The notes under the pieces are model-generated. The model was not told the DNA's origin, did no database searches, and saw only the letters and a list, made by a program, of their open reading frames with translations. A program made the position numbers and the translations under genes. This document shows, piece by piece, positions 1-7,759 of a DNA stretch of 64,000 nucleotides (positions are counted from its first letter, which is position 1; each line of letters begins with the position of its first letter). The stretch spans positions 1 through 64,000 of the forward strand of contig NZ_JAOXLP010000015.1 of NCBI RefSeq assembly GCF_025791835.1. The letters run 5' to 3'. Origin of the DNA: Roseomonas xinghualingensis. GTDB lineage: Bacteria; Pseudomonadota; Alphaproteobacteria; Acetobacterales; Acetobacteraceae.

Positions 1-717
1 CGGACCGGCTGGTTCAGGGCCGTGCACGTGAAATCGGAGCTCTCCCAGGAACTGCGAGCGCTGCTGACAGCCCGCAAACTGTTGGTCGGTAAGCTGCGGG
101 ACGTCGACAACGGCATCCGTGGCCTGCTGCGCGGCTTCGGGCTGAAGGTCGGCCCAGTCGGTGAGCGCACCTTCCCCGCCCGCGCCCGGGAACTCGCGGC
201 GGACCGCCAGCCCCTTACTGCCGTGATCGAACCCTTGCTGCAGGTGCGCGAGACGCTGCTGTCCGAGCGGGAGCGGCTGCATCGCCTCGTCATCCACGCC
301 ACGCGCGACGATGCCGTATGCCGCAAGCTCATGACGGTGCCCGGCGTGGGACCGGTTACGGCGCTGACCTTCTGCTCGGCCGTGGACGACCCGGCACGGT
401 TCAGCAGATCCCGTGCGATCGGCGCCCATTTCGGCTTGACGCCGCGGCGCTACCAGTCGGGTGAGACTGACCGGGTCGGCCACATCAGCAAACAGGGTGA
501 CGGTCTGGCTCGCCAAGCCCTCTACGAGGCCGCGAACGTGCTGCTGACAAGGACGAGCCGCTGGTCGTCGCTCAAGGCCTGGGGGATGGCGATCGCAAAG
601 CGCTCGGGCATGCGCCGCGCCAAGGTGGCGGTGGCTCGCAAGCTCGCCGTCGTCCTGCTGGGCATGTGGCGCGATGGCACCGAGTTCCATTGGGGCAAGG
701 AGGCGGTTGTGGCGTAA
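1..717 (+). CDS. IS110-family transposase, 5' end outside the window
   Basis: The reading frame is open from the first base (RTGWFRAVHVKS, a typical IS110/IS1111 mid-protein stretch), so the N-terminal DEDD catalytic half lies upstream of the window. The visible part is the C-terminal Transposase_20 region. It contains the helix-hairpin-helix-like VPGVGPVTA at about 345-371, followed by the conserved FGLTPRRYQSGE and the HISKQGD segment. It would catalyse recombination of its own insertion sequence. The frame ends cleanly with a TAA, so nothing in the window shows that it is broken. A GTG at 22 is internal and not a real start. Confidence 0.9.
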   Translation, partial: RTGWFRAVHVKSELSQELRALLTARKLLVGKLRDVDNGIRGLLRGFGLKVGPVGERTFPARARELAADRQPLTAVIEPLLQVRETLLSERERLHRLVIHATRDDAVCRKLMTVPGVGPVTALTFCSAVDDPARFSRSRAIGAHFGLTPRRYQSGETDRVGHISKQGDGLARQALYEAANVLLTRTSRWSSLKAWGMAIAKRSGMRRAKVAVARKLAVVLLGMWRDGTEFHWGKEAVVA

Positions 718-1257
718 TCACCCGCACCTCCGACCCAAGCGCCCGATGTCCCGTCGCGGGGACGCGGCAGGGCGAGACCGCAACAGCACCGGTGCCGGTA
801 CCCGCCGAGCCCGCTTGTTAGATTGGTCCACGCCGCCGGCCTGGCCGTAGCCTGTGGCGGCGCCACGCCGACCACGAGCAGAAGCGAGGAACCCGCGACG
901 TGACACCAACGCCGGTCATTGACCGACCCGATTACAGAAGGTGTTCTTAACCATTTCGGCTACCTGCCGCCGGAATCGCGCAGGATGGAAGTCTGCATCG
1001 GTGCATCAGATGCTCTCAATCAGGGCCATGGTGCCAGGATCGCGTGGCAGCACGTTGATGATCTCTTGGGTCTTTGTGTGCCTGCCGTCGGCATCGAATC
1101 CCATCCCAGCAATGAACGTGCCCACCGCGTCTTCCCGTGCAGGCTTCGTGACCGCGGTGAGACGTTGGACGTCTGGTGGAGCCGAGTGATGTGATGCACC
1201 GCATAGCATCAATAGAGGTTCCCGCCTGGCGTTGAACAGGTTTAGATCTTTTCCTGC
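718..1257. other. Intergenic stretch between two insertion-sequence remnants; no recognisable gene
   Basis: This should contain the right flank of the IS110 element and then about 400 bases without a protein I recognise. Short open frames exist on both strands. A 68-codon minus-strand frame at 1006-1212, ending in NVLPRDPGTMALIESI, is the most protein-like, but I cannot name it and it has no clear ribosome binding site. I treat the stretch as insertion debris. Confidence 0.4.
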
Positions 1258-1700
1258 TTAATCGAACGCGTGGTCGGAGTTAGCGAAGTAGTTCCTGAAT
1301 TCGGCTGGGGTGAAGGTGGCGAGCAGGCGGCCAATGGTACCCCAGAGCACCTCTTGGGTACGGGCTGCTGCCTTTCGGAGCGGCGCTTTCAGCTTAGCGA
1401 AGGCCTGCCTCAATCGGGTTCAGGTCAGGGGGCTATGGGGCGGCAGGTAGAGAAGGTTGGCGCCGGTGGCCCTGATCGTCTCGCGCACGCCTGCAATCTT
1501 GTGGGCAAGAGGGTTGTCCAGAACAACCACGTCGCCCTTTGCCAAGACCGGCGCAAGGAACTGCCCGACATAGGTGAGGAAGGCATCACCGGTCATGGGA
1601 CCGTCGAGCACGCAGTTTGAACGCCAAGCCGCCGTGGCCCGAGATGACTGAAAGCAGAATGTCCGCTCCTGAAACAGGGTGTAGATGAAGCAGACATTGG
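1258..1700 (-). pseudogene. IS630-family transposase, decayed C-terminal part
   Basis: On the minus strand the residues VLDGPMTGDAFLTYV, VVVLDNPLAHK and LLYLPPHSP match the DDE catalytic core of IS630-type transposases (the first D of the triad would be upstream). The frame then hits a TGA at 1420-1422 where the family has DLNPIE. Those residues can be read in a neighbouring frame (around 1418-1435), and the original frame resumes as QAFAKLKAPLRKAAART to a TAA at 1258-1260. This pattern is two compensating small indels plus an in-frame stop. Sequence before about 1700 has diverged beyond recognition. The element is therefore dead. Confidence 0.75.
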
Positions 1701-2003
1701 CTGGCGGCCGCGTCCTGGTCGCTGTTGAACTCTGGCAAACACTCAATCCTGCTGCCTCAGCAAAAGCAGCGTCAGCCATTCTCATTTCAGCACGTAGTGA
1801 CCACGACCCAGGCTTCAGTGATGTCGTCTGCGATCTCGACGGGGATGATGGCTCATCAAGCATTGCCGCGCTCGACACATCGAGCTGCGGCCAATGAGGT
1901 CGCAGGTTTCGAATTGGAAGATGTGTACGGGCGATTGGGGCGCCTCCGTGGTCAAGGATGAGCGCGGGGCAGCCAAGCTCCGCAGGCACGCGGCGCTGTC
2001 TCA
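1701..2003. other. Unassigned stretch upstream of the IS630 remnant
   Basis: The IS630 reading frame stays open on the minus strand up to 2004, but the residues here do not resemble the expected N-terminal half of that transposase. Probably scrambled insertion debris. No gene is called. Confidence 0.3.
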
Positions 2004-2867
2004 CTAAAGCCCGTGCCTGAGCGCTTCCGTGAACAGGCCGACGATGGTGTCACGCCCTCCCCGGCGCGACGTCAGTCCGACGGAACGGGCGTAGCGCTGG
2101 CTCGGGATGGCGAGCTTGCGGATGGGCCCTGCGCTCGGCGAGGTGATGCCCCAGTCGGGCAGCAGGGTCACTCCCAGACCCTGCGCGACCAGCATGACGA
2201 TGGCCTCCTGCGCGTCCAACTCGAACAGTTCTCGCGGCCGGAGGTTATGGTCAGCCAGGAAGGCGCTGATGAGCCGCCCAGTCCAAGCGTCACGGTCCAT
2301 CCGGATCAGGGGCATAGCCTGCAGCACCTCCTCGACCGTCGTGCCCCTGACCGCCGCCGGAGCCACCAGGGTCAGCGGCTCCTTGCGGACCTCCTCCCAC
2401 CCCAACCCCTTGGGCAGGGTGAAGGGCGGCTCGACGGCCAGCGCGCAGTCCAGGTCACCGTTCTCCAGCATGCGGTAAAGGAGGGCCGAGGTGCCCGGCA
2501 CCACCTTGATCTCGACACCCGGGTGGCGCTCCGCCATCCGGCGCAGGGCCAGGGGCATGATGGTGATCAGCGCTGTCGAGATGGCGCCGATCCGAAGCTG
2601 CCCGCTCAGGCGGCCGACTTGGGCGGCATGTCGGAGGTCGTCCACCTGCGCCAGGATTTCCTTGGCACCCTGGAGAATGGCTTGGCCCGCCTCGGTCAGC
2701 ACGATCCCACGCCCCTGCCGCATGATCAGGGCCGCGCCGACCTCCTTCTCCAGACTGCGCATCTGCTCGCTGACGGAGGCCGTGGCGAGGTTGAGCTGAC
2801 GCGCAGCGGCCGCGACCGACCCTGCCTCGGCGATGGCGCAGAAGGTGGTGAGGAAGCGCGTGTTCAT
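2004..2867 (-). CDS. LysR-family transcriptional regulator
   Basis: A 287-residue LysR regulator. Residues 1-60 form the winged helix-turn-helix (FLTTFCAIAEAGSVAAAARQ, then SVSEQMRSLEKEVG). The rest is a periplasmic-binding-protein-like effector domain (IGAISTALITIMPLALRRM onward). The start at 2867 is chosen because AGGAAAAG lies just upstream of the ATG and the HTH begins at residue 3; longer frames add unrelated sequence. It is divergent from the DapA-like/SDR/dehydrogenase operon at 3385-6151 and is the natural candidate for its regulator. The inducer is unknown but probably a carboxylic-acid substrate or intermediate of that operon (inference). Confidence 0.9.
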   Translation of the reverse strand: MNTRFLTTFCAIAEAGSVAAAARQLNLATASVSEQMRSLEKEVGAALIMRQGRGIVLTEAGQAILQGAKEILAQVDDLRHAAQVGRLSGQLRIGAISTALITIMPLALRRMAERHPGVEIKVVPGTSALLYRMLENGDLDCALAVEPPFTLPKGLGWEEVRKEPLTLVAPAAVRGTTVEEVLQAMPLIRMDRDAWTGRLISAFLADHNLRPRELFELDAQEAIVMLVAQGLGVTLLPDWGITSPSAGPIRKLAIPSQRYARSVGLTSRRGGRDTIVGLFTEALRHGL

Positions 2868-3384
2868 TTGACGGCTTTTCCTGCTCCATGGGCAGGATAA
2901 TCCAGGGTTTACCAGCTTGTCGAGCTGCCCATATCGCGACTGCGACATGGCATGGGGGCACCATGGCGTGGCAACCACGGGTATGGATGAGGGTGAATAT
3001 GCAGATCGACGTAATCTCCTGGCCGTTGGCGCCGGTATGACGAGTGCCCTCGGCATTGCTTCGGCTCAGGCTCCGATGCCGCGTGACAACACGCCACCAG
3101 CGCAGAGGTTCCTGTTTACGCCGCCTGCTCGCGCTGCGCTGCCGATCTAGGCAGCGCCGCTGTTCTTTCAGAAGGCGCCAGACGTGATCGTGCAGGGAGG
3201 CGAGAGCGTGTCAGGCGATTTGATGGTGGCGCGCATCGGCAACCTGCCCGAGTTGAGGACGCCGGTCATAGGCGCCTGAACCACGAAACATCGGGAAATC
3301 CACTCTTTGAAAGCGAAAAGAGTATAGTTCTCCTGGGATGGGTTGGGGCTTTAGGGTTCCCCGCCGCAAGAGCTGGAGGAACCC
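2868..3384. other. Divergent intergenic region with a possible secreted-protein remnant
   Basis: This 517-base gap separates the LysR gene from the operon it probably controls. It is long for such a gap. From about 2983 to 3150 there is a short plus-strand frame beginning MDEGEYADRRNLLAVGAG and continuing ALGIASAQA, which looks like a twin-arginine signal peptide followed by only about 25 residues before a stop. It may be the stump of a deleted exported protein. The promoter for the downstream operon should lie near 3300-3330. Confidence 0.35.
3302..3323. promoter_or_regulatory. Perfect 7+7 inverted repeat, probable operator upstream of the DapA-like operon
   Basis: ACTCTTT, eight bases, AAAGAGT forms a perfect dyad about 60 bases before the DapA-like start. 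TATAGT at 3323-3328 immediately follows and could be the -10 element, so a protein bound here would overlap the promoter. The LysR regulator encoded divergently is one candidate binder. LysR sites usually follow a T-N11-A pattern and the spacing here is shorter, so a GntR-type regulator elsewhere in the genome is equally possible. Confidence 0.45.
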
Positions 3385-4326
3385 ATGACCCTGAACCACA
3401 GTGCCCGGGGCGTTTACCCGATCGCGCCCACGCCCTTCCACGAGGACGGGCGTGTGGACCTCGCCTCGGTCGATCGCATGACCGACTTCTACCCTGAGGG
3501 CGGCGCGACCGGCATGACGGTGCTTGGCGTCATGGGCGAGGCCCCCAAGTTGGACGGCACGGAGGCGCTGGAACTCGCCACCCGCTTCATCCGCCGGGCC
3601 GAGGGGCTACCTGTCATCGTCGGCGTCTCCGCGCCCGGCTTCGCCGCCATGCGCAGCCTGGCGCGCGCCGCCATGGACGCGGGCGCGGCTGGGGTGATGA
3701 TCGCGCCGCCCAACACGCTGCGCACCGACGACCAGATCACCACCTATTACCGCCAGGCTTCCGAGGCCATCGGCGAGGACGTGCCCTTCGTCATCCAGGA
3801 TTTCCCGCAGACCTTCTCGGTCGTGATGACAACGGGCGTGATCCGCCGCATCGTGCAGGAGAACCCCGCCTGCGTGATGCTGAAACACGAGGACTGGCCG
3901 GGCCTGGAGAAGATCTCCACGCTGCGCGGCTATCAGGCCGATGGTTCGATGCGGCCGATCTCCATCCTCTGCGGCAACGGCGGCCTCTTCCTCGATTTCG
4001 AGGTGGAGCGCGGCGCCGATGGCGCCATGACCGGTTACGCTTTCCCCGACATGCTGGTGGACCTCGTCCGACTGCAGGCTGAAGGGCGGCGAGACGAAGC
4101 GCACGACCTGTTCGACGCCCACCTGCCGCTGCTCCGCTACGAACAGCAGCAGGGGCCGACCGGTCTCGCTGTGCGGAAGTACGTCATGGCCAAGCGCGGC
4201 ATCATCGCCTCCGACGTGCAGCGCAAGCCGGGCGTCGCCCTTACCGCCAAGGCGAAGGCCGAAGTCGAATACCTGCTTGCCCGCCTCGCGCGCCGCGACC
4301 GGCGCGCCGTGAAGCTGGCGGCCTGA
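3385..4326 (+). CDS. DapA/KDG-aldolase superfamily protein (class I Schiff-base lyase fold)
   Basis: A 313-residue TIM-barrel protein of the dihydrodipicolinate synthase/N-acetylneuraminate lyase superfamily, preceded by GGAGG. The N-terminal GVYPIAPTPFHEDGRVD is the family signature, and the lysine in CVMLKHED is at the expected Schiff-base position. The segment usually reading YN(I/V)P, whose Tyr relays protons in DapA, reads VIQDFPQTF here, so the Tyr is absent. GxTGE reads GVMGEAPKL, shifted by substitutions. It is therefore unlikely to be the lysine-biosynthetic enzyme. More probably it is a catabolic aldolase or dehydratase acting on a sugar acid or keto acid, with the SDR and 2-hydroxyacid dehydrogenase that follow. 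Confidence 0.85.
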   Translation: MTLNHSARGVYPIAPTPFHEDGRVDLASVDRMTDFYPEGGATGMTVLGVMGEAPKLDGTEALELATRFIRRAEGLPVIVGVSAPGFAAMRSLARAAMDAGAAGVMIAPPNTLRTDDQITTYYRQASEAIGEDVPFVIQDFPQTFSVVMTTGVIRRIVQENPACVMLKHEDWPGLEKISTLRGYQADGSMRPISILCGNGGLFLDFEVERGADGAMTGYAFPDMLVDLVRLQAEGRRDEAHDLFDAHLPLLRYEQQQGPTGLAVRKYVMAKRGIIASDVQRKPGVALTAKAKAEVEYLLARLARRDRRAVKLAA

Positions 4327-4338
4327 GGAGAAGCATTC

Positions 4339-5124
4339 ATGGATCTGGGAATCGAAGGCCGCTCCGCCTTGGTGCTGGGCGCCGGCGGCGGGCTTGGCCG
4401 GGCCATCGCGGTGGCCCTCGCGCGTGAGGGCGCCAAGGTCACGGCCGCTGACATTAGCGCGGAGGCGCTCGAGGGCACGCGGCAGGCGGTTTCCGCCGTC
4501 GGCGGTGCCATCCACACGCTGGTGTGGGACCTCGCCGATCTCGGCGCCGTCGACGGGCACGTCCGCTCGATCGAGGTGCGGCACGGCCCGGTGGGCATCC
4601 TCGTCAACAACACGGGCGGCCCGCCGCCCACGCCGGTGTCCGGGCAGGACCCCGCCGCCTGGGCCAAGTACTTCAACGCCATGGTGCTCTCGGTGATCGC
4701 CATCACCGACCGCGTGCTGCCCGGCATGCGCGACGCGGGCTGGGGCCGCATCATCACCAGCACCTCCTCCGGCGTCGTGGCGCCGATTCCGAACCTTGGC
4801 CTCTCCAACGCGCTGCGCTCGACGCTGGTCGGCTGGTCCAAGACCCTGGCACGCGAGGTGGGGCTCAGCGGCATCACCGCCAACATCATCCTGCCCGGAC
4901 GCGTCGCAACCGACCGCATCCGCTTCCTGGACGAGCAGAAGGCCAAGCGGGAAGCCCGCCCGGTGGAGGAGGTCACCGCCGAGAGCACGGGTTCTATCCC
5001 GGTCGGCCGGTACGGCAACCCTGAGGAGTATGGCGACGCCGTCGCCTTCCTGGCCTCCGCGCGCGCGTCCTACATCACCGGCTCGGTCATCCGCGTGGAT
5101 GGCGGCCTGATCGCCAGCATCTGA
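4339..5124 (+). CDS. SDR-family oxidoreductase with a non-canonical active site
   Basis: A 261-residue short-chain dehydrogenase/reductase, 12 bases after the DapA-like gene. The nucleotide-binding GAGGGLGRA is at residues 14-22 and the NNTGG segment is present. After the catalytic-Ser region (STSSGVV), the Tyr-x-x-x-Lys motif is replaced: aligning LVGWSKTLAREV with normal SDRs puts Ser where Tyr should be and Arg where Lys should be (LGLSNALRSTL). Such a substituted FabG-like subgroup exists in proteobacteria. The protein may bind NAD(P)H but use another mechanism, or be non-catalytic. The C-terminal ASYITGSVIRVDGG is normal. It is likely co-transcribed with its neighbours. Confidence 0.85.
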   Translation: MDLGIEGRSALVLGAGGGLGRAIAVALAREGAKVTAADISAEALEGTRQAVSAVGGAIHTLVWDLADLGAVDGHVRSIEVRHGPVGILVNNTGGPPPTPVSGQDPAAWAKYFNAMVLSVIAITDRVLPGMRDAGWGRIITSTSSGVVAPIPNLGLSNALRSTLVGWSKTLAREVGLSGITANIILPGRVATDRIRFLDEQKAKREARPVEEVTAESTGSIPVGRYGNPEEYGDAVAFLASARASYITGSVIRVDGGLIASI

Positions 5125-5137
5125 GGCGCGGGGCAAG

Positions 5138-6151
5138 ATGGCACAGGTGACGATCCTTGAGCCCGAGGGGCTCTACGAGGGTAACGAACTCGAGTGCCCG
5201 ATCTTCGGGCCGGATGTCGAACTGGTCCGCGGAGGCGGGCTGGGGCGCTACGACACCCTGCCGCCCGAGCTACGGGCGCGGGCCGAGGGGCTCTTCGTGT
5301 TCCGCAACTGGCTGCGGGCCGAGGACCTTGACCTCTTCCCCCGCCTGCGCACGGTGGTGCGTCTCGGCGTCGGCTACGACCGTGTGGACCGGGCGGCCTG
5401 CGCCAGCCGGGGCGTGCTGGTCTGCAACGTGCCGGACTACGGCACGGCGGAGATCGCCGACCACGCCGTGACCATGGCGCTGGCGTTGCGGCGTGGCCTG
5501 CTGCTGCAGCACGACATCCAGCGCGCCGACCCGCCGCCGCCCTGGGCCTATCTCGACCACCCGGTGATCCGCCGGTCTTCGGTGCAGACCTTCGGCATTG
5601 TGGGGCTCGGCCGGATCGGCACGGCGGCAGCGCTGCGCGCCAAGGCGTTCGGCTTCAAGGTCGTGTTCTTCGACCCCAAGCTCCCCAACGGAGTGGACCG
5701 CGCGCTCGGCATCGAGCGGGCGCGGACGCTGTCGGAGCTACTGCGGCAGAGCGATGTCCTTTCCCTCCACTGCCTGCTCACGCCGGAAACGCGCGGGATG
5801 ATCGGCGAGGCGGAACTTCGCCAGCTTCCGCCGAGGGCCGTCGTGGTGAACACCGCCCGCGGGCCGGTGCTGGAACTCGGCGCGCTGGAACGCTGCCTGC
5901 GGGACGGTCACTTGGCCGGGGCGGGGCTGGATGTCCTGCCGGTGGAGCCGGTGCCGCAGCCGGAGCCGGACCTCGTGCGCGCCTACCGCATGCGGGAGGA
6001 ATGGCTGCGCGGCCGCTTGGTCATCACCCCGCACAGCGCCTTTCACGCGCCCGAATCCCTGCACGACATCCGGGTGAAGGGCGCCGAGACCATGCGAGAC
6101 GTGCTGCTCGATGGGCTGACGACGAACGTCATCCCGCCGGGAGCCGACTAG
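5138..6151 (+). CDS. D-isomer-specific 2-hydroxyacid dehydrogenase family protein
   Basis: A 337-residue NAD-dependent 2-hydroxyacid dehydrogenase, starting 13 bases after the SDR stop. The Rossmann motif VGLGRIGTA is at about residues 152-160. The catalytic triad is visible: Arg in NTARGPVLE, Glu in LPVEPVPQPE and His in ITPHSAFHAPE. The layout resembles C-terminal-binding-protein-like and phosphoglycerate-dehydrogenase-like members. It probably reduces a 2-keto acid to the D-2-hydroxy acid, or the reverse. Together with the aldolase-like protein and the SDR it completes a small organic-acid operon whose substrate I cannot deduce. Confidence 0.88.
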   Translation: MAQVTILEPEGLYEGNELECPIFGPDVELVRGGGLGRYDTLPPELRARAEGLFVFRNWLRAEDLDLFPRLRTVVRLGVGYDRVDRAACASRGVLVCNVPDYGTAEIADHAVTMALALRRGLLLQHDIQRADPPPPWAYLDHPVIRRSSVQTFGIVGLGRIGTAAALRAKAFGFKVVFFDPKLPNGVDRALGIERARTLSELLRQSDVLSLHCLLTPETRGMIGEAELRQLPPRAVVVNTARGPVLELGALERCLRDGHLAGAGLDVLPVEPVPQPEPDLVRAYRMREEWLRGRLVITPHSAFHAPESLHDIRVKGAETMRDVLLDGLTTNVIPPGAD

Positions 6152-6229
6152 CGCCGCTGTGACCGGCCGTGGAGCCCAACCCCACGGCCACCAAGACTGC
6201 CGACAATAAGAAAACACGGAGATCCAAGA

Positions 6230-6307
6230 ATGTTCTCACGCTGCCACTTACTCGGTGCCTCCGCCGGACTTGCTGCTTCCGGTGGGGGGCATCCATGCTC
6301 GTGGTGA
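6230..6307 (+). pseudogene. Truncated signal-peptide stump of an exported protein
   Basis: After CGGAGAT, an ATG at 6230 opens MFSRCHLLGASAGLAASG, which looks like the start of a twin-arginine-type signal peptide (compare SRRHLLGASAGLAA) of the kind found on Bug/TctC solute-binding proteins. Only 25 codons remain before a TGA, and the sequence then turns into the 3' end of a minus-strand ImuB fragment at 6312. I read this as the last gene of the DapA-like operon, perhaps its solute receptor, cut by a recombination event. The family assignment is a guess from the leader alone. Confidence 0.45.
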
Positions 6308-6311
6308 GGGG

Positions 6312-6730
6312 TCAAAACAGGCCGTGGAGGAACCAGTCGAGGTCGCCGGTTGCCGGGTCCTCGCCGTCGCCGCGGCGGAATAGCCAGTAGCGGCGACCCT
6401 CCTCGTCCTCGACGGCCCAGTAGTCTCGAATCGCGCGCTTCTCGGCCTCGCGCCGCCACCACTCGCCGGTGACGCGCTCGGGACCGTCGGCATGGCGGAC
6501 GCGGCGGCGGACGCGGCGCCAGATGAAGGCGGTGGGAGGGCGGTCCGGCAGGGCGGCGATGGCCTCGATCGGTTGCGGCGGGTCATCAGCCGGACGGGCC
6601 GGGGCAGCGCCTCCGGCCAGGACAGGTTAGGGTCGGACCAGAGCGGAGGCGCACGGCGAAACGACCGCTCGGGCACCCAGCTCTCGACCGGCATGGCGCG
6701 GAACACCCGGTCGCTGCCGAGCCAGTTGGA
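6312..6730 (-). pseudogene. imuB: ImuB-type Y-family polymerase, frameshifted C-terminal fragment
   Basis: The minus strand encodes the end of ImuB, the catalytically inactive Y-family polymerase homologue of the ImuA-ImuB-DnaE2 mutasome. VFRAMPVESWVPERSFRR and SWPEALPRPVRLMTR lie in one frame. PIEAIAALPDRPP, GEWWRREAEKRAIRDYW and LDWFLHGLF, ending at a TGA at 6312-6314, lie in another. The shift falls near 6575-6585. Everything N-terminal of the little-finger region is missing, and no imuA or dnaE2 lies nearby. This is a remnant, possibly brought in or left behind by rearrangement, and it ends within a few bases of the truncated leader at 6230-6307. Confidence 0.75.
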
Positions 6731-6904
6731 AGGTTGGCTTGGCCCCTGGTCTGGGCGCCAGGAATTGGGTGGTGTCAGAGGCGTCCGGTGAAGGATCTGC
6801 GGCTGCGCAGAGGCAGGCATGGCCACTCACTTCGGGGATGGGCGGCTGAGGACCGCTCAAACAGCCTCTGAGACGCATCGGCGCGCGAGACGTTTGCCGC
6901 AGGC

Positions 6905-7651
6905 ATGATCGAATGGAGGCGGTCGCTGGAACCCTTTTACGTTGGCACAGCTGGCTGGGGCATTCCGAAGCAGCATGCTGGGTCCTTCCCAGGAGAGGGC
7001 AGTCACCTGGAGCGCTACGCCCGTTGTCTACCGGCTGTGGAGATCAACTCGTCCTTCTATCGTCCACATCGTCCCGCCACCTACGAGCGCTGGGCAGCCA
7101 GCGTGCCGTCGGGCTTCCGGTTCTCGGTCAAGGTGCCCCGCGAGATCACGCACACCCGTCAGCTCCTGAACGTGACGGAGCCGCTGGATCGCTTCCTTGG
7201 AGAGGTGCGGGCGCTCGGCGCCGCGCTCGGCCCCTTGCTGGTGCAGCTCCCTCCCAGCCTGCGTTACGATCAGGCCGTGGCTGAGCGCTTCTTCGGCGAC
7301 TTCCGTGAGCGGTTTGATGGACAACTCGCCTGCGAGCCGCGCCACGAGAGCTGGTTCGGAGATGCCGCCGAAGCGGTGCTCACGAAGCATCTCGTCGCGC
7401 GGGTTGCTGCCGATCCGGCCGTGGTGCCGCGAGCGGCGCGGCCAGGCGGCTGGTCGGGCCTCCTCTACATCCGCCTGCACGGATCTCCGAAGGTCTACTA
7501 CTCTGCCTATTCTTCCGATGAGGTCGAAGCTACGGCCAGGTGTCTGCTCGCCACCTCCGCAAAAGCTAGGACCTGCTGGTGCATCTATGACAACACTGCA
7601 GCTGGCGAGGCTGCCGGGCAGGCACTGGACCTGCTGCGTCGGCTTCGCTGA
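6905..7651 (+). CDS. DUF72 (YecE-like) TIM-barrel protein
   Basis: A 248-residue DUF72 protein. YVGTAGWGIPK near the N-terminus, VEINSSFYRPHRPATYERWA, the FRFSVKVPREITH strand and the LYIRLHGSP segment are the family hallmarks, and CWCIYDNT closes the barrel. The biochemical role of the family is unknown; the fold resembles sugar-phosphate isomerase-type TIM barrels. The start at 6905 (ATG) gives the usual length. It stands alone between the ImuB remnant and a convergent aldolase gene. Confidence 0.88.
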   Translation: MIEWRRSLEPFYVGTAGWGIPKQHAGSFPGEGSHLERYARCLPAVEINSSFYRPHRPATYERWAASVPSGFRFSVKVPREITHTRQLLNVTEPLDRFLGEVRALGAALGPLLVQLPPSLRYDQAVAERFFGDFRERFDGQLACEPRHESWFGDAAEAVLTKHLVARVAADPAVVPRAARPGGWSGLLYIRLHGSPKVYYSAYSSDEVEATARCLLATSAKARTCWCIYDNTAAGEAAGQALDLLRRLR

Positions 7652-7759
7652 CGATTGAGCGCCGGGAGTGGCGCCCGAGCGGCCGTTGAGGGATGGCCGG
7701 GTCTGGCCGCTTTAAGCTGAAGTCCCGGTTAAAAGCAGACGTGGGTCGAATTCACCTCG

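Noticed and set aside
1006..1212. A 68-codon minus-strand frame between the two insertion remnants.
   Set aside because: No recognised family, no ribosome binding site, and flanked by insertion debris; not called as a gene.
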